Source: Salarias fasciatus (Eukaryota; Chordata; Actinopteri; Blenniiformes; Blenniidae). Taken from it: a stretch of 64,000 nt of DNA. The stretch spans positions 11,436,708 through 11,500,707 of the forward strand of contig NC_043766.1 of NCBI RefSeq assembly GCF_902148845.1. The letters run 5' to 3'. Made by a program: the position numbers and the translations under genes. This document shows, piece by piece, positions 46,540 through 60,081 of this stretch. Under the pieces are notes generated by a model. The model was not told where the DNA came from. It ran no database searches and saw only the letters and a list, made by a program, of their open reading frames with translations. How positions within the stretch are numbered: the first letter of the stretch is position 1; every line of letters begins with the position of its first letter.

Positions 46540-47543
46540 CCCACTACGACTACCAGTGAATCCCAGGGGGTGAAATGTCCAAATGTGAGGGAACAAGGTT
46601 GCACCGCTGCGGACTTTGAACTTACCATCGATTACTCGGTAATCACCACTGAAGCCGCAACCTGGACGACAGTGTAGAGTAGAAGATTATAGATTACATC
46701 GATTCCAGGAGGCAACTAAATGCATTCATTTCCATTTAATTTGATCACAAATTTATTTATCAACTACAAAAATACTAAACAATATTTTACTTCTATAATT
46801 TATATGATATACTTTCTTCATCTTGTGTGTTTTGTTTTTGTTTCAAATCTGTTTTTTGAGTTATCAAATAAATGAATCACACTTTATCAGTCCCCTTGAG
46901 GAAAATTCCCTTTTCCACATTTAGTCATCCCAAAGCAAACACAAAACCAAACTGGGCTTAAACCTCTGTTGTTTCATTTCACTTTTTTTTTTCAAAATTG
47001 TTCTAACAGAAGGATCATTTAGTGCAAAGTAGAATGCAAACAAAAGATTCTGTTTAAAAATATTTTTGACTTCAGTAAACTTCGGCTGAATTATTTAAAA
47101 AAAACTGTATAAGTGGACCTTTATATATGGCATGGAAAAAAAGCAGATTGATCAACATGCATGGTTGTGTTTATATGAAATCATTACACTGTTTTAAACC
47201 TGAGCTTTTGTAGAGTGCATGTTTTGTGATAAATTAGAAAAGAAATCTTTCTATATCTAACTTCAAGTTTACTGAATTATACAAATAGATGTAGAAATTA
47301 CTTTTGGATTCCACTGGGAATTGAGAGTGTTATGCTATACACAGTGTTGAAGAAAATGCAACTCGTTAAATTTTCTAAGCTTGTCCCATCACTATAAGTA
47401 TGTATTTTTCTCTTATACAACACAGTGACCAAACCTAAATATAAGTTTGCTTAAACTAGCATCTTTCATGATTAACTTTATGCAATACATCAGGACTCAA
47501 TTGAATATAATGATGAAAATGATGTGATTTCTTTCATGTAGAT

Positions 47544-48136
47544 CAGGTGTGTGCAACCTGTGGCTCTGGAGCCACGTGTGGCTCTTTAGTCACTCTTTAA
47601 CAGCTCCATGAAGCCTTCACAACATGATAGGTGAATAAACATTTGACTTATTTTTACATTATTGTATGATTCGTCACTCTTTGTTCAAAAGGGATTCAAA
47701 AAAGGTAAAGTAAATTAAAAGTAAAATTGGGAAAAATAGCAAAACCACAAGAAATGGGGAAAAAAATGATAGAACAGTTTAAAAAACCTGAAATATCTGC
47801 AATATCAAATATAAGAAAATGAAATACAACAGGAAAAAAAGCAACCAAAACTGTTTAAAAAGAGGTAAAATAGCTAAAACAGCTAAAACTTCAAAAGTGT
47901 CAACAAATAAAGCTTGAAAAACAGGAACAAAAATGTTAAAATCAGGTACAAAAATAGGTTTAATGTAATAAATTTTCCCTATTCTAAACTGTAGTTAAAA
48001 CTTCATGAATGCATTATAAGACAAAGTTTTTGTTTGTGCATCAAAACCAAGTATGAAACTTCATGAGCGGCTCCAGAACAACTTGACGGAAAATCACTAA
48101 AATGGCCCTTTTGCTCATAAAGGTTGCAGACTACTG
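47544..48136. mobile_element. Nonautonomous hAT-type element
   Basis: The left end CAGGTGTGTGCAACC and right end GGTTGCAGACTACTG are imperfect inverted repeats (12 of 15 match), like hAT/Charlie ends. Flanking eight-base sequences ATGTAGAT (47536-47543) and ATGTAGGT (48137-48144) match at seven of eight positions, as expected for a hAT target duplication. The interior is AT-rich, has GGCTC/GAGCC subterminal motifs and no transposase frame. It ends about 400 bases upstream of the tm4sf4 TATA box. Confidence 0.75.
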
Positions 48137-48539
48137 ATGTAGGTAATACAAGAACCTTTTTCTTTCATCTCCTATAAGTTTGAAACATTTTTTCAGAAAA
48201 ATAGCTATCTATAATAGTGATTCAATTCATGCATGTATGAAATTTATCTGTCTTGATCAGAACTAAACCTGCCGTAGATGCAAATCAGTCACAATGGCTG
48301 TGCCATAACGACCAGGTGCCTGTCACTTCCTCTTCTGCTTCTAGGTACAAAACAGACTGTAGATTATTAACCATTGTGTCTTCAATAATGTGTCTTTGTG
48401 CATACACAGGTATGTTATTCTTCATTAATGGCCCTCCATGTGTGTTTACACATCGTGTGTATTTCTATGTTAGAGATATACTGCCATATCACATCTGGCT
48501 TATGTAAACCTGAACGGGAGAGGGGGCGGATGGGAGGAC

Positions 48540-48546
48540 TATAAAT
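48540..48546 (+). promoter_or_regulatory. tm4sf4: TATA box of tm4sf4
   Basis: TATAAAT just after a G-rich patch, 330 bases upstream of the tm4sf4 ATG. No intron is needed between it and the start codon, giving a 5' UTR of about 300 bases. Confidence 0.6.
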
Positions 48547-48869
48547 GCTCAAATGAAGAACCAACAATCCTCAGAAACAGGGCAGGTGAAACAGCAGCAT
48601 CTACTGAATTCCACTCAAAACTTTTTTTAGAGGTGTTGGGAAGCTACAATTGCAGGCTTACACCAAGAGCTGCTTTCTTATTTTTTTAAGTACATTTCAA
48701 TATTTGTCATTTTCCCCAATTCCGAATTGGATTTGGGTCAATTCTTCAAAATATTTTTTGGACTATTTGTCTAAGAGACAGGCCTAAGTGGACTGGTTTA
48801 AGGTTCACAAGAAAATTTTCTGACCCAAGAATTTGTTGGTGTTGAAGGCAGTTGTAGTTTCAAACCAAA

Positions 48870-51242
48870 ATGTGTTCAGGCAGCTTTGCCAAATGTCTGG
48901 GGATCAGTTTGATGCCTCTCGCAATTGCATGTATGCTTTGTAACATCCTGCTCTTTTTCCCCGGTGGGGAGACTGCAGATAGCGCACAAATCACTGTTGA
49001 AGTATTATACTGTGGAGGCCTTCTGGGATCTGGAGTGCTGGTGAGTATGTTTCTGAGATGCAAAATTCTGCTTTTGAATCTGTTTACAGGAAATAAAAGT
49101 GGTGGCAACACATGCTGTGCTTGTGATGCTTTTGCTGTTTTCCAAACTTAATACATTTCTGTTGTAAATGACCATTATGATTCTAACTTTTCCTTATTCA
49201 TACTGAAACTTTAATTGTTTAAGTCATTATCTGCTGACATTTTACAAATGCTCATCGAATAAACAGCATATCATGAAGATATGTATTAACTTTTTGTCTT
49301 TCTTTCTTTTTATTATTTCCCCTTATTTTCATTTACATTTTTGGCATGCTGGCAGATGATCTTCCCAGCCCTGGTCTTCTTCGGTCTGAAGAACAATGAC
49401 TGCTGTGGTTGTTGTGGCAATGAAAGCTGTGGAAGGAGATTTGCGGTGAGATCATTTTTCACTTCAATGTTGCAACATAATAAAAGCTATTGTTTACGGC
49501 CTGGTTTTCAAAAGTCAAGTACATCTCCAGATTAGATTAAAAAACAAGGAGACTAGAAAGGCTGTCTTAAAACAAATTCAAAAAGGTCTAAAATGTTTTG
49601 TTTCCTAAAATTATTCAAAAGGCTTGGGAAAAACACTACTGACCTCCACAACCTGGCTGTGTATTTCTATGGACATACACAACCAGGATTCATTTCAGTG
49701 CTAATTGTACTGCCTGTACGGATTCAATAGAGTGAAACAACTGCATCCAAACAACGCTACTATAGGATTATGAGTTATTCAGGATACTGTGATAACTTTT
49801 TGAACAAAAAACATCTCACCCTTGATCAAAATTACAATAATAATCTTTTGCCATACAAACACATTAAAATGCAAGTTTCGTGTATATTTGTTATTGTGAC
49901 AATTACCTAATGGTTCTAGATTAAATAATTCCTTTTTTCACAAAGAAACAGTTGCAGCTCTTCTCTAATGATTACTTTTCATTGGCGTATTACTGCTTGT
50001 CACCTGTTGGCTGAACACTCTGTGCACGTAACAGAAAACAAACATCGAGTCTCTGTGTGCACATCCTCAATGATTTACACAGTAATAAATGTGAGCACAC
50101 ACATAAACATTAATGAGAATTCAATCGTTGTTGCGAGAATTTCCCCTGATGGCAGTTTCACATGATTTTCTCACATAGAGCAGGTTTTGTACTTACACAC
50201 ACAGAGATCAATATTCCAACAATGTGTAGGTCTGTGAGTGCAAATGGTAAAAAAAAATCAGCAAACACAAGACTAACAAAAGATTCCACACACATTCAAG
50301 CCACCCAGCGTTGGCCATATTCATGGCCCCATGCCTGGTCTCTGGGTGGTCAGAGAGTAACTTCATTGTTGTCATTGTATTGAGAGTTTAATGAGAAAAT
50401 GTTACATGTATCGATTATGATTGGCTATACTTTCTCTATCTGTCTTCAGATGCTGAGTTCTATACTTTTTGCGGCTGTTGGTGTTTTTGGGGCAGGTTAC
50501 TCTGTTATAATTTCTGCTGTGGCCATTAACAATGGACCAAAGTGCCAGACCAACTCAACAACATGGGAGTACCCGTTCTCAGATGGGTGAGACATCCAGA
50601 ATTGTGAAATGTTTGAGGATACAGTTGGCACTTCAACTTGTGCTTACACCACCTGTGCTTACTCTACATTTATTGATGTACATGTTTCTCTCAGTTACAA
50701 GGCATATATCTTTAATGTAAACTAATTGATACCCTCACTTAATGTCTACATATTAAAAAAATTTGTTTCTTTCTCTCCACCTCCCCCCAGGGACTATCTA
50801 TCCAAATCCAGTATGTGGGAAAAGTGCATATCGCCGCGTGATGTGGTACCCTGGCACCTGACTCTGTTTTCCATGCTGCTGATATTCGGTTTGATCCAGA
50901 TGGCGCTGTGTGTGGTGCAGGTGCTGAATGGCCTTTTCGGAGCCTTGTGTGGGGACTGCTGTGGCTGCTGTGGAGGGGTCAGTGTCTAATATGACCTCAC
51001 ATACATGCACGTGTGTGTGTTTGTGTGTGATCAACTGGATATTTGGTATTTCTCAGGAGAAAGTGTGCTCTATGTGCTCTATGGTGATGCATCCGGTCAC
51101 AGTGAACATTTTCTGCCCTGATGTGCGTCACCTTCAAATTCTTGATGATACTGTTATAGTGACAACAAAACTCAAACCACATTGTAAACCAGTGACATTT
51201 ACATAAAAGTTACATTGCGTGTGTGTGAGAGAGAGAGAGTGA

Positions 51243-51338
<96 letters not shown>

Positions 51339-51587
51339 ACTGTTATTTGAAGACACAGATAAAGGCTGTTTGATTAGTGAGTATCTCACAGGTCACCCAA
51401 AATAAAAACATGCTTTCCTTGTAAAATACACCGATTAATGCTTAGTTATATAGCAATCTCTAATTTCATGTAAGATCTGTAACTTCTATAATGTGAGATA
51501 CAGTATCAGTCCACAAAGCTATTTGTTTCAGCAATGCACATTATACTTTTCTTATTTTTTGTTTTGCAGAGCAATGGAGCTGTCTGA
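48870..51587 (+). CDS. tm4sf4: Transmembrane 4 L6 family member 4
   Basis: Five coding exons: 48870-49040, 49356-49445, 50450-50586, 50791-50977 and 51570-51587, giving 603 nt and 200 residues (human 202). Strong TM4SF4 hallmarks are MCSGSFAKCLG, LLFFPGGE after helix 1, FGLKNNDCCGCCGNESCG in the inner loop, INNGPKC, and a C-terminal CGDCCGCCGG. Four hydrophobic helices lie at about 9-31, 47-70, 90-112 and 160-185; Asn122 is a predicted glycosylation site in the large outer loop. The human protein acts at the plasma membrane of liver, gut and pancreatic cells. The last exon encodes only SNGAV; if its upstream donor were skipped the protein would end GVSV instead. The plus strand, opposite to cp and tm4sf18, matches the human arrangement. 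Confidence 0.95.
51228..51338. repeat. (GA)n microsatellite in tm4sf4 intron 4
   Basis: About 110 bases of GA repeat with a few GAGT interruptions at its left end. It lies between tm4sf4 coding exons 4 and 5. Confidence 0.95.
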
Positions 51588-52034
51588 CTGCTTCCCAACA
51601 CTGTGAGGCTCTGATGAGGGTCTTATTTACAGTGGAAATGACAGAGCTACGTAAATAAGGGGTTTTTATACGCTTGCAAGTCTGATTTTTATTTTTTAAA
51701 TTTTGTATTCATCTGCTTGATTCTTTTTGCACCTATTTCTAACTGATAATGATTTTTTAAAGACATCTTCTTTGTGTTATTTTTTTTCAAAAATACTTGT
51801 GATTTCATCAGTTAATTTTTTTTATCATTAAGTTTCATTAAATAATTAAATTGATATTTTATTTTTGATCCTGTATTCTCAGTAGTAATAATGACAACAA
51901 ATGGGAAAGTGAAAAGCGACTGCTTATTTGATATTTCTACTTGCGCGACCGAATTAAAAGTATCAGTTCACACAAACTTTGTCGCGCATAAGAAACTGTC
52001 CTTGCATGACTGCCCCCTGCTGGGTTATTTGTCT

Positions 52035-52040
52035 AATAAA
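52035..52040 (+). terminator. tm4sf4: Poly(A) signal of tm4sf4
   Basis: AATAAA about 450 bases after the stop codon. It is only about 330 bases before the presumed first exon of tmem69. Confidence 0.55.
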
Positions 52041-52369
52041 CCTAATGTGAAGCTGACTTGTATCCGTCTCCTACTTGTCTGAGCGGTTGTTTTATTACAT
52101 TAATTGTAAAAGAAAGTACATAAATACGTTCAATGTGATCTTCACAAAATGATTCACTGTCCAAACGCATGGACATTTTCAGAAATCCCGATGCGGTGAT
52201 GTCTAGGCATGCATTATCTTTATTCCTATTTAAACACGCGAATGACAAAATAATCGATAATAACCTCAGCGATTAAGTTTTTCAGAAAAGTACTGTATAT
52301 GTCCCTTGACCTGCACTCTGTTGCTTTTTCAGCATTTTTGAAGCATCTCTTCTTTCGCTCGCGTGACTG

Positions 52370-52564
52370 GTTTCATTGAGGCGGAACGTTTTTTCGTTCA
52401 GTGAACACGGAAGAATTAAAGCAGCGCACCGACTCCAGGAGGAGGTCGCCACTAGCAATCTCTGCCTGCAAGACTCTTACCGTGTTGTTTAACCTGAAAC
52501 CGAAGTCTTGTATCCGTACATTCGCTTCATGTGGTAAACGGAGAGGAACGTTAGCTGCTTCAAG
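52370..52564 (+). other. tmem69: Probable noncoding first exon of tmem69
   Basis: A GC-richer patch ends in a CAAG/GTCAGT splice donor at 52564/52565, 780 bases before the exon carrying the tmem69 start codon. The 5' limit is a guess. No TATA box is seen, as is usual for housekeeping genes. Confidence 0.45.
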
Positions 52565-52808
52565 GTCAGTACTCATGTCTTCATTCATTCCGTTTGCGGA
52601 GTTTTTAACACAGTCCACATTAGTTCGACAACACGCCATCGTGCACCATTGTTATGGTGCTCGTGTTTATATATGTTATGAAATTCTTTATTTCGTTGTT
52701 ATTGCATAGTAAGTGTATAGTTTATCTGTGTGTTCTCACTTCGTCGTGGTACTCCAGTTTCCTCACACAGTCCAAAACATGAGTATGGTTCATTAGTAGC
52801 CCTAAGTT

Positions 52809-52915
<107 letters not shown>

Positions 52916-53344
52916 GACTGACAACCTGATCTGCTGCAATCGGCCCTCGCCCAGAGTTCAGCTGGGACTGCAGTGACCTGCAAACCTGGACAAGAAAAAC
53001 TACGATGTGTGGATGGATAATTAAATATATTACAATATTTTCTGTTTCAAAATGCTTGAGTTTTACCTTTTTGTAGATTAAAACAACCCAAAACATCTGT
53101 AATTTAGAAATTGTACTGAAAAAATCCACATGCTCACATACAGGTATTTCCATTTTCTGTATACTTATGTTCCTTGAAAATGCATCCATTATTCAGTGAA
53201 TTTGTGTATGAAATGAATATGAAACTTGTCTAAATTGTGACTTAAAGCTTTTTTTCTATGAATGTTGTGCTTTGCAACAGTTGACATAGCTTAAATGATG
53301 TTTTTTTCTCTTCCCAAACTTGAACTTGTTTCTTTCTTCACTAG

Positions 53345-54242
53345 ATGTTCTCTTTCACACTCAGAAGAAGCAGCTTTGCAACCCATAAGGTAACTCACAC
53401 TTATTTTACAGCAGTTGATTTTAATAGATTATTATTTTCAAAATAAATTAGTAATATTTTCTGAATTTCTTTTTCAGTTGTTGCATTGGTCATGTCCTCC
53501 ACAAAGACTCTGGACATCAACGCTTAACGTATCTTCACACAGTGGAGCATTCTCATCATACAGGCTACCATCTTCAGAAACAGCATGTGGCCATGTGAAC
53601 TCTTCCAGTTTGCTGGGTTTCAGGACTGAGCTCTTTCGAAAAGTACAGACAAACAGTGTTTCACATTGGATTAGAAATGAATGTTTCCATTCCTCTGCTG
53701 TGAGACTAAAGAAGCGAGCAAAGCCTGAACCTCCTCCAAGAGAACTGGATCTACTGCGCTATGACCTCAAGAACATTTGGGAGAGTCCCAAACCAGCCCT
53801 CTACCTGGGCTTTGCTGGGCTGATTCCTTTTGTGGGTCCCTCTCTCTTCATGGCTGTGACAGAGAACTACTACCCGGAGCTGGCTTACGCTCAGTTAGCC
53901 TATGCTGCTTCCATCGTTTCTTTTCTGGGTGGAGCTAGATGGGGATTTGCTCTCCCTGAAAGCAGCCCGGCCAGTCCTGACTGGATTAACCTGGCCAACA
54001 GTGTGGTTCCTTCTCTGTTAGCCTGCATGACCATGCTAATAAGCGACAACATAACCCCTGCAATAATTATGGTCATCATGGGACTTGGAATCTCACTACA
54101 TTATGATCTGGCTCTGCTACCCACTTATCCCAGCTGGTTCAAAGCCTTGCGCTCCGTCCTCACAGTGGTTGCAACTTTTTCTCTTGTTGGTACACTATTA
54201 CTGAGCGGAAGCTTCCCCGAAAAGAAATTGTTTGGAGCCTAA
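53345..54242 (+). CDS. tmem69: Transmembrane protein 69 (DUF3429 family)
   Basis: Two coding exons, 53345-53389 and 53478-54242, make 810 nt and 269 residues (human 247). The first exon encodes MFSFTLRRSSFATHK. This arginine-rich, acid-free N-terminus, with the basic region up to about residue 100, looks like a mitochondrial targeting sequence. From SPKPALYLGFAGLIPFVGPS onward, five hydrophobic segments follow the human TMEM69 pattern. Signature stretches are SFLGGARWGFALPE, VIMGLGISLHYDL and PSWFKALR, ending in SGSFPEK. The family is conserved from bacteria to mitochondria, but its biochemical role is not established. The start was chosen because the preceding intron ends in CACTAG directly before the ATG and the frame joins cleanly to exon 2. 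Confidence 0.95.
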
Positions 54243-54631
54243 AATTATTTGAGTGGTCAAGATAGTTTTTTTTTTTTTTTTATGATGCATATTCATTTGG
54301 GTTTCCTGAAAAAGGGTTTTCTTCTGCTTTCTGCTGCTTATTTGGAGCTTTGAAGTTGAATGCTCTTGTCATCATGTTTTCTGTGATATCCTGACATGAA
54401 TCATCTTTTAAATAAGGAAAACATTAGGAATAGTCTTATGCCAATATTTCTTTAAAGAAATTGCCCCTCCATTTTGTTCGTCATTTTTCGTAATTTATCT
54501 GTCTTCCACAGAACCCGTAGTCACTCAGTATGTTCTTTTGCTGTTCAGTTTTCACTGCATTGTATGAAAAATAGAAATATTGAAAATTCAGGATAACATA
54601 TGGCCTCATATATGATTGTATCCGTTGTCAA

Positions 54632-54637
54632 AATAAA
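54632..54637 (+). terminator. tmem69: Poly(A) signal of tmem69
   Basis: AATAAA about 390 bases after the tmem69 stop codon. Confidence 0.5.
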
Positions 54638-54639
54638 TA

Positions 54640-56060
54640 ATTTACACTCGTGCCATGTATAGCTACAAACAATATTTATTTATTGTTAAAAGATTGACTG
54701 AAAACCAAACCAGGTAATGACTTTGTTGCCATGAATCCACTCAGTGAAGTTGTACTATTGTGAATTGACACTACTTAATGGAAAAAATGTTGGACTTTAT
54801 CATATTCTTGCAACTTTAGGAAGAGAAGCACACGATAACATTTATAACCAGTCTGTTTTGCTCTCATCTAGTCCTTCATGAATTCCCAGTCAAATTCTTT
54901 TGAAAGGTTTGTGAAGTGTTGAAAAGAGTACAAAGACCAATATCAACACCCTGATTATTTTAAACATAACCTGGTACACTGAAGTATGAGGAAGTTTTTT
55001 TTCTTTCCACAAGTGATAAAAAAAGTCACCTGAAATGCATCCCATGTGTCACATGCAGAAATTTCAATTAGTTGCATTGTGATATTACACTATATGCCAT
55101 CTTCATCCCATACACGAGCACTCTACTGCCCACAGGTTATTTTCACCTTCTGGTTGTTCCTGACAAACCAGGAGAATGTGATCTGTAAATAATGAATCAA
55201 ATGAAAACTAGATCACATCATTGTTAAAAATGTCAATGTTTTTGCTGTATAATAGAATAAAATATAAATACTTCATTAATAGGACAGGGAACTTTTTTAT
55301 AGCATTTCTCCACATAGAATAGAATACAATAATGTTAAACATTTTTAACAATATGCTAACCCTACAAACCCATGTTTAGAAAATTGATATGAAATGTGCC
55401 AAACATGGAGGTTACAGTATGTTTGAACTCAAAAGGAAAGCTTTTAATTGAGGGACTAAAATTGAATCATATATAATTAAAGAAAATAATAAAGAAAATA
55501 AAGATTGCAGCTCAACTGTAACAAACCTTCTGTTTTTGAATAAATTCAGACCTATTTACAGTTTGTTTAATGAGGACCATAAGGAAGTTGATTTCAGAAA
55601 GGTAATTCATTCACTATATGTTAGTTTGCACTGGATTAAGGACAGTGCCGAAATAGGTTTAGAGATCCAACAGAACAGAAATTACTAATCTCAGAGGGCC
55701 ATTCTTTTCGGCATTGCTCCACATAGAAAGAATGCAGAGAATAAATAGAAGTTAAAATGTCAATAAGATAGGATCAAAATTAAATAAATCATATTAAAAT
55801 GTACAGCCTAAGGGCCTTTTTATGTTTGGGGCTTTGTTGTTCCTCACCCAGCCCAGTTTAAGGTCAACATCATGTATCCAAAATGTTCACACAGACCCAC
55901 TGGATTGAAATGAGGGGCTGGGACATCCTGTTCCTCTTCAGGCCTCCTTGGTTTTTGTCACACTGACATTAGAAGGCCAACACAGAGAATCGCTATGGCA
56001 CAATTTCCTAACTGTAACCAAGGAAGGTCCATCCTTGTGAGTGGCTGGAAAAGGCTGTGT
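54640..56060. other. Intergenic between tmem69 and pars2
   Basis: AT-rich sequence with no coding signal. Two short related patches (about 55241-55330 and 55670-55745), each with CATTTCTCCACATAGAA-like or GCATTGCTCCACATAGAAAG text, look like decayed copies of the repeat end also seen at 35369. Confidence 0.4.
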
Positions 56061-56099
56061 ACCTCCCCTGCTCAGCGCCGTCTCTCCTCCAGGCCTGCA

Positions 56100-56264
56100 G
56101 GGGGCGGCAGAGCACGTCAGCTTGCTGACAGGAAGTGACCGTGACGGACGGGCAGCATGACTGCTGCGGAGCGCTCACCTTTAGCAGCTTGTCAACTTAC
56201 CTAAGATGTTCATGTAGTTATTTACTGTAGTCGGACTGAACCGTCTGTCAGTATCTGTGTGGAG
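56100..56264 (+). other. pars2: Probable noncoding first exon of pars2
   Basis: A GC-rich patch with several CpG sites ends in a GGAG/GTGAGG donor near 56264. The next acceptor is at 56927, 16 bases before the pars2 ATG. The 5' limit is not defined by sequence. Confidence 0.4.
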
Positions 56265-56943
56265 GTGAGGTTTTTGTTATTACCACTCTTGGGTATAATA
56301 ACATTGACGTGTGTTAGCGGATGAAGCTAAACTTGCTAAGCTGTTCTCAGAGACAGGAAGATGTCTGAATCAGCTGTGGTTCATTCAGTACACAAGAGGG
56401 ATTTTTCATTCAAGACGAGCTGGAATTCATCTGTTATCTTAATATTGGACTTTTACTTTTACAGGAAGCGCTCCTGACCTCTTGTGAGCTGACGCTCTAC
56501 GCGTTTATAATTACGTACAGTAGCAGACTTCTTATACTTTACACCTGACAATGCTTTTGCTCAAACCTCCAGACAGATGACTTGGTCTCACTTTGTGTAC
56601 AGTCACTAGTTTAATGATGGAAGTGATTCCCAACACTCACCCTCTTTCCCCCATCGCTATTTACAAGGTGCTTACTATCTGCTTTCACAAACTTTATCAG
56701 TTTCACGAGGCACAGTTACATTTTCTGAGCTGAACCCCATCCGGCAGTCACGTAGTTATTTTTTCTGAGATTTGCATGTAAAGACAAATTCCTCTGTCCA
56801 TTGAAAGATGTTTATTTAACTTTTCTGGGATGTTGAATGCTCTGTTGTTTAATGTTGATTCTATAAATATGATTGCTAAATAACTGTCATTTTGCTGTAT
56901 CTACAATTTGTCTTTGTGTTAAAGCAGCACACTTGGAATTACC

Positions 56944-59714
56944 ATGGAGCCCGCAATATATCCAGTGTGGCAGAGGGTCTTTCACCGGTTCTACAGAGGC
57001 TTGACCCTTCCTAAGAGGAGCCATTCAAGTTGTGCCGACCCTGCGACTCCGTCTCCATCTAGACGCAGCCAACCCACACTGCTGGTGTCCCGCCTTTACC
57101 AACCCGCAAACCTGCGGGATGTGGGACAAGACAGCCGGCTTTCAGTAGAGATGACCTGTAAGAGCCAGAGACTCATGCAACAGGCAGGGCTTATCCATCC
57201 ATCCAACCCAGGGTGCTACTACTATCTTCCTGCCACTGTACGCTCCATGGAGAAACTGGTAGGTTTTCTCATTCATTTTAGGAATTATTTATGCCAAAAA
57301 GTAACCCAACATTTTATTTTTTTCTTCATTTTTTTTTCGTTTTAATGTGGTGATACCCCTTCTTTGCTTCTTTCTTTTCTTTTCTTTTTTTTTTTGTAAG
57401 TGATGCTTTATTTCTCTTCCCTTTTCCTTTGTGGAATAAGTTAACCCATTTCATTTTGGAGTTTTGTCTCATTTTTATGTGGGTATTGTAAGCTCCCATG
57501 ATATTGCTGGTGGAACGGTGTGTTATAAAGCCATGATTGAAGGTTGACTTGAAGTTTCGAGATTGACACACTAAATGCAACACCTCTAGAATTGCAGTAG
57601 ATGGTGCTAAAGCTTAATGGTGGAACAACTCCACAGGTTGGTACAGTAAGTTTAAGGAGTTGAGCCTTCTTCCACATTTAGACAGACCAGTCAAGGTGGT
57701 TTGAACATCTCAAATTACAGTTTTCGTGAGAACATCTAACTCGGAGGTAATGCAGAGGGTAAGAAAATGAAATCATTTGTTTAGTACGGCTGATGAGCCA
57801 GTCCCTTCAAAAGAGCTAGAGGAAGTTGCAGGCAATGGAGTTATCTACGGTTCTCTGCTCTTTATACTGCCACTGTGACCTCCTGTGGACCAAATAGAAA
57901 AGAGGAGGAATGAATGAATGAATGGGAGCATTTCTAAAAAGAAAAACAAAAAACAATGATTTACAGTAAATTTCAGATGCAGATATATCCAGAAATAGTT
58001 TGAGAGCTGATATTGACTCAAAAGTGTGTTTAACTTTGGCAACAGTTTATATTATTCAATTCAAATTTCTGGTACTCAGTGTTGAAAAGTTGGTACTGAT
58101 CAATTTAAATATTTGACAGCTGCATCACACCTTCAAATGTGGAGTAACATGACGGGACACAATAAAAGCCATAATTCATATGTAACTGTGTTGAAGGGTC
58201 ACACAGTATAGTTTATCTATCAGACAACAATGGGTTGCCCTTTGAAACATGCATTTGTATCCCAACAGTAATTTTATTTTAATTTAGGGAAGTTATTATA
58301 TAAACACGAAGAAATAGAAAATGAGGAGGATTACTTCTTCTGAGCTCATACTATGATAATCTCTTTGTATAATATTTACCCTCCTAATTTATAGAGATAC
58401 TTTGTTTTTCAGTAGAAAAAGTCTTCAACCTGGACTGCAAAAGTGAGAAGTTTCACTGTTTTGTTGGGGGAAATGTAATAACACTGATATTTTACAGGTG
58501 AGAGTAATTGATCAAGAAATGCAGGCGATTGGTGGTCAGAAGATAGACATGCCCAGTTTGTGTTCAGCGGACCTGTGGAAGACCAGTGAGCGCTGGGATT
58601 TGATGGGCAAGGAACTGTTCCGCCTGAAGGACCGCCACGACGCCGATTACTGCCTGGGTCCCACACACGAGGAGGTGGTGACAACTCTCATTGCCCACCA
58701 GGCGAATCTCTCTTACAAGCAGCTCCCTCTCCTTCTTTATCAAGTAAGCGTTCAGCTCCTTGTTGGTGTGTGCTTCTTTCTTTTTTAATATTATTATTAT
58801 TATTACATTGTAAATTGTTTTTCTATTCACAGATCACTCGGAAATTCAGAGATGAGCCAAAGCCAAAGTTTGGTCTTCTTCGTGGGAGAGAGTTTTACAT
58901 GAAGGACATGTACTCATTTGATGTGAGTGAAGAAGCTGCTTACCAGACCTACGAATCTGTATGCCAGGCATACACGCAGCTCTTTGCCAGGTTGGGACTG
59001 CGCTGCGTCCAGGTGCAGGCTGACACGGGAAACATTGGTGGGAAGTTATCCCACGAGTTCCAGCTGCCGGCAGACATCGGTGAAGACCGTCTTCTAGTTT
59101 GTGGAAGCTGCTCTTTCTCTGCCAACGTGGAGACCATGTCATCGGATATCAGTGCCTGCCCCCAGTGCAAAACTGGAACACTTGTAGAGTCAAAGGGTAT
59201 AGAAGTAGGTCACACCTTTTACTTGGGGAAAAAGTACTCCCATATATTTAAAGCCAGCTTTAGTAATGCCCAGAACAAACCGAGTATTGCTGAGATGGGC
59301 TGCTTTGGTCTTGGGGTCACTCGAATTCTTGCTGCTGCAATAGAGGTGATGTCAACAGAAGAAGGGATCCGCTGGCCAGGGCTCATTGCTCCTTATCAGG
59401 TGTGTGTCTTACCACCTAAAAAGGGCAGTAAAGCAGACGAAGCAGGAGTGGTGGCAGAGGAGCTGGTTCATTCTTTGGGAAACACACTGCCCCATTTGAG
59501 AGGTGAAGTTGTTTTTGATGACCGCACACAGATGACCATTGGAAAGAGGCTGAAGGATGCCAGCAGACTGGGTTACCCATATGTTATTGTAGTGGGACAG
59601 GGAGCTTTGGAGGACCCACCTACATTTGAGGTAATGTGTCAGCAGACAGGTGAAACCATGTTTCTCAGTAAAGATGGACTACTAGATCTACTGGGAAGAG
59701 TAGAAACAGTATGA
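56944..59714 (+). CDS. pars2: Mitochondrial prolyl-tRNA synthetase
   Basis: Charges mitochondrial tRNA-Pro with proline. Three coding exons, 56944-57258, 58498-58743 and 58833-59714, give 480 residues (human 475). The first 30 or so residues are basic and fit a mitochondrial targeting sequence. The class II catalytic core shows GPTHEE (159-164), motif 2 FRDE (192-195) with RGREFYMKDMYSF after it, and motif 3 GCFGLGVTR (343-351). Paired cysteines C277/C280 and C296/C299 form a CxxC...CxxC set typical of the short bacterial-type enzyme, which lacks the large editing insertion. The anticodon-binding domain runs from about 370 to the end, with VFDDRTQMTIGKRLKDA inside. Both introns are phase 0. 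In human PARS2 also neighbours TTC4. Confidence 0.97.
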
Positions 59715-60000
59715 GCAACACTGAATGTGGAATGATGTCCATACTTGTCTAAGGACCTGGCCAACAGACATTTAATCTTTTTTTAACGGTTGTATTCACA
59801 CACTGAGGTTTAGTCCAGCATAGCTCTTGGATGATAAAAACATTTGGGTTTCATGTGAAAGACGAGAACCACAGCTCTGCTGTTTGTTTTTGTGCATAAA
59901 ACATTGTCTTCGGGATGAATGCTCTTTTGATTTATCTATGTTTATATCTGTTTATCAACTTTCATGGTACAAATCATTGCTGGTATTTCATGAATATGTA

Positions 60001-60081
60001 AATAAAACCATCATGGTGCTTTGGGAAATGTAAAAAATAAGTTTATAGTTTTGTGATGGGAGACTGTTGAGTGAAAATAAA
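60001..60081 (+). terminator. pars2: Two poly(A) signals of pars2
   Basis: AATAAA occurs at 60001-60006 and again at 60076-60081, about 290 and 360 bases after the pars2 stop codon. Either or both could be used. Confidence 0.55.

Noticed and set aside
46540-46680. Upstream start codon for the GGT-like gene through a small intron
   Set aside because: An ATG before the donor at 46625 would run into a stop after joining the acceptor near 46550, so it is at most a noncoding exon with a tiny upstream frame. The ATG at 46539 fits the family start.
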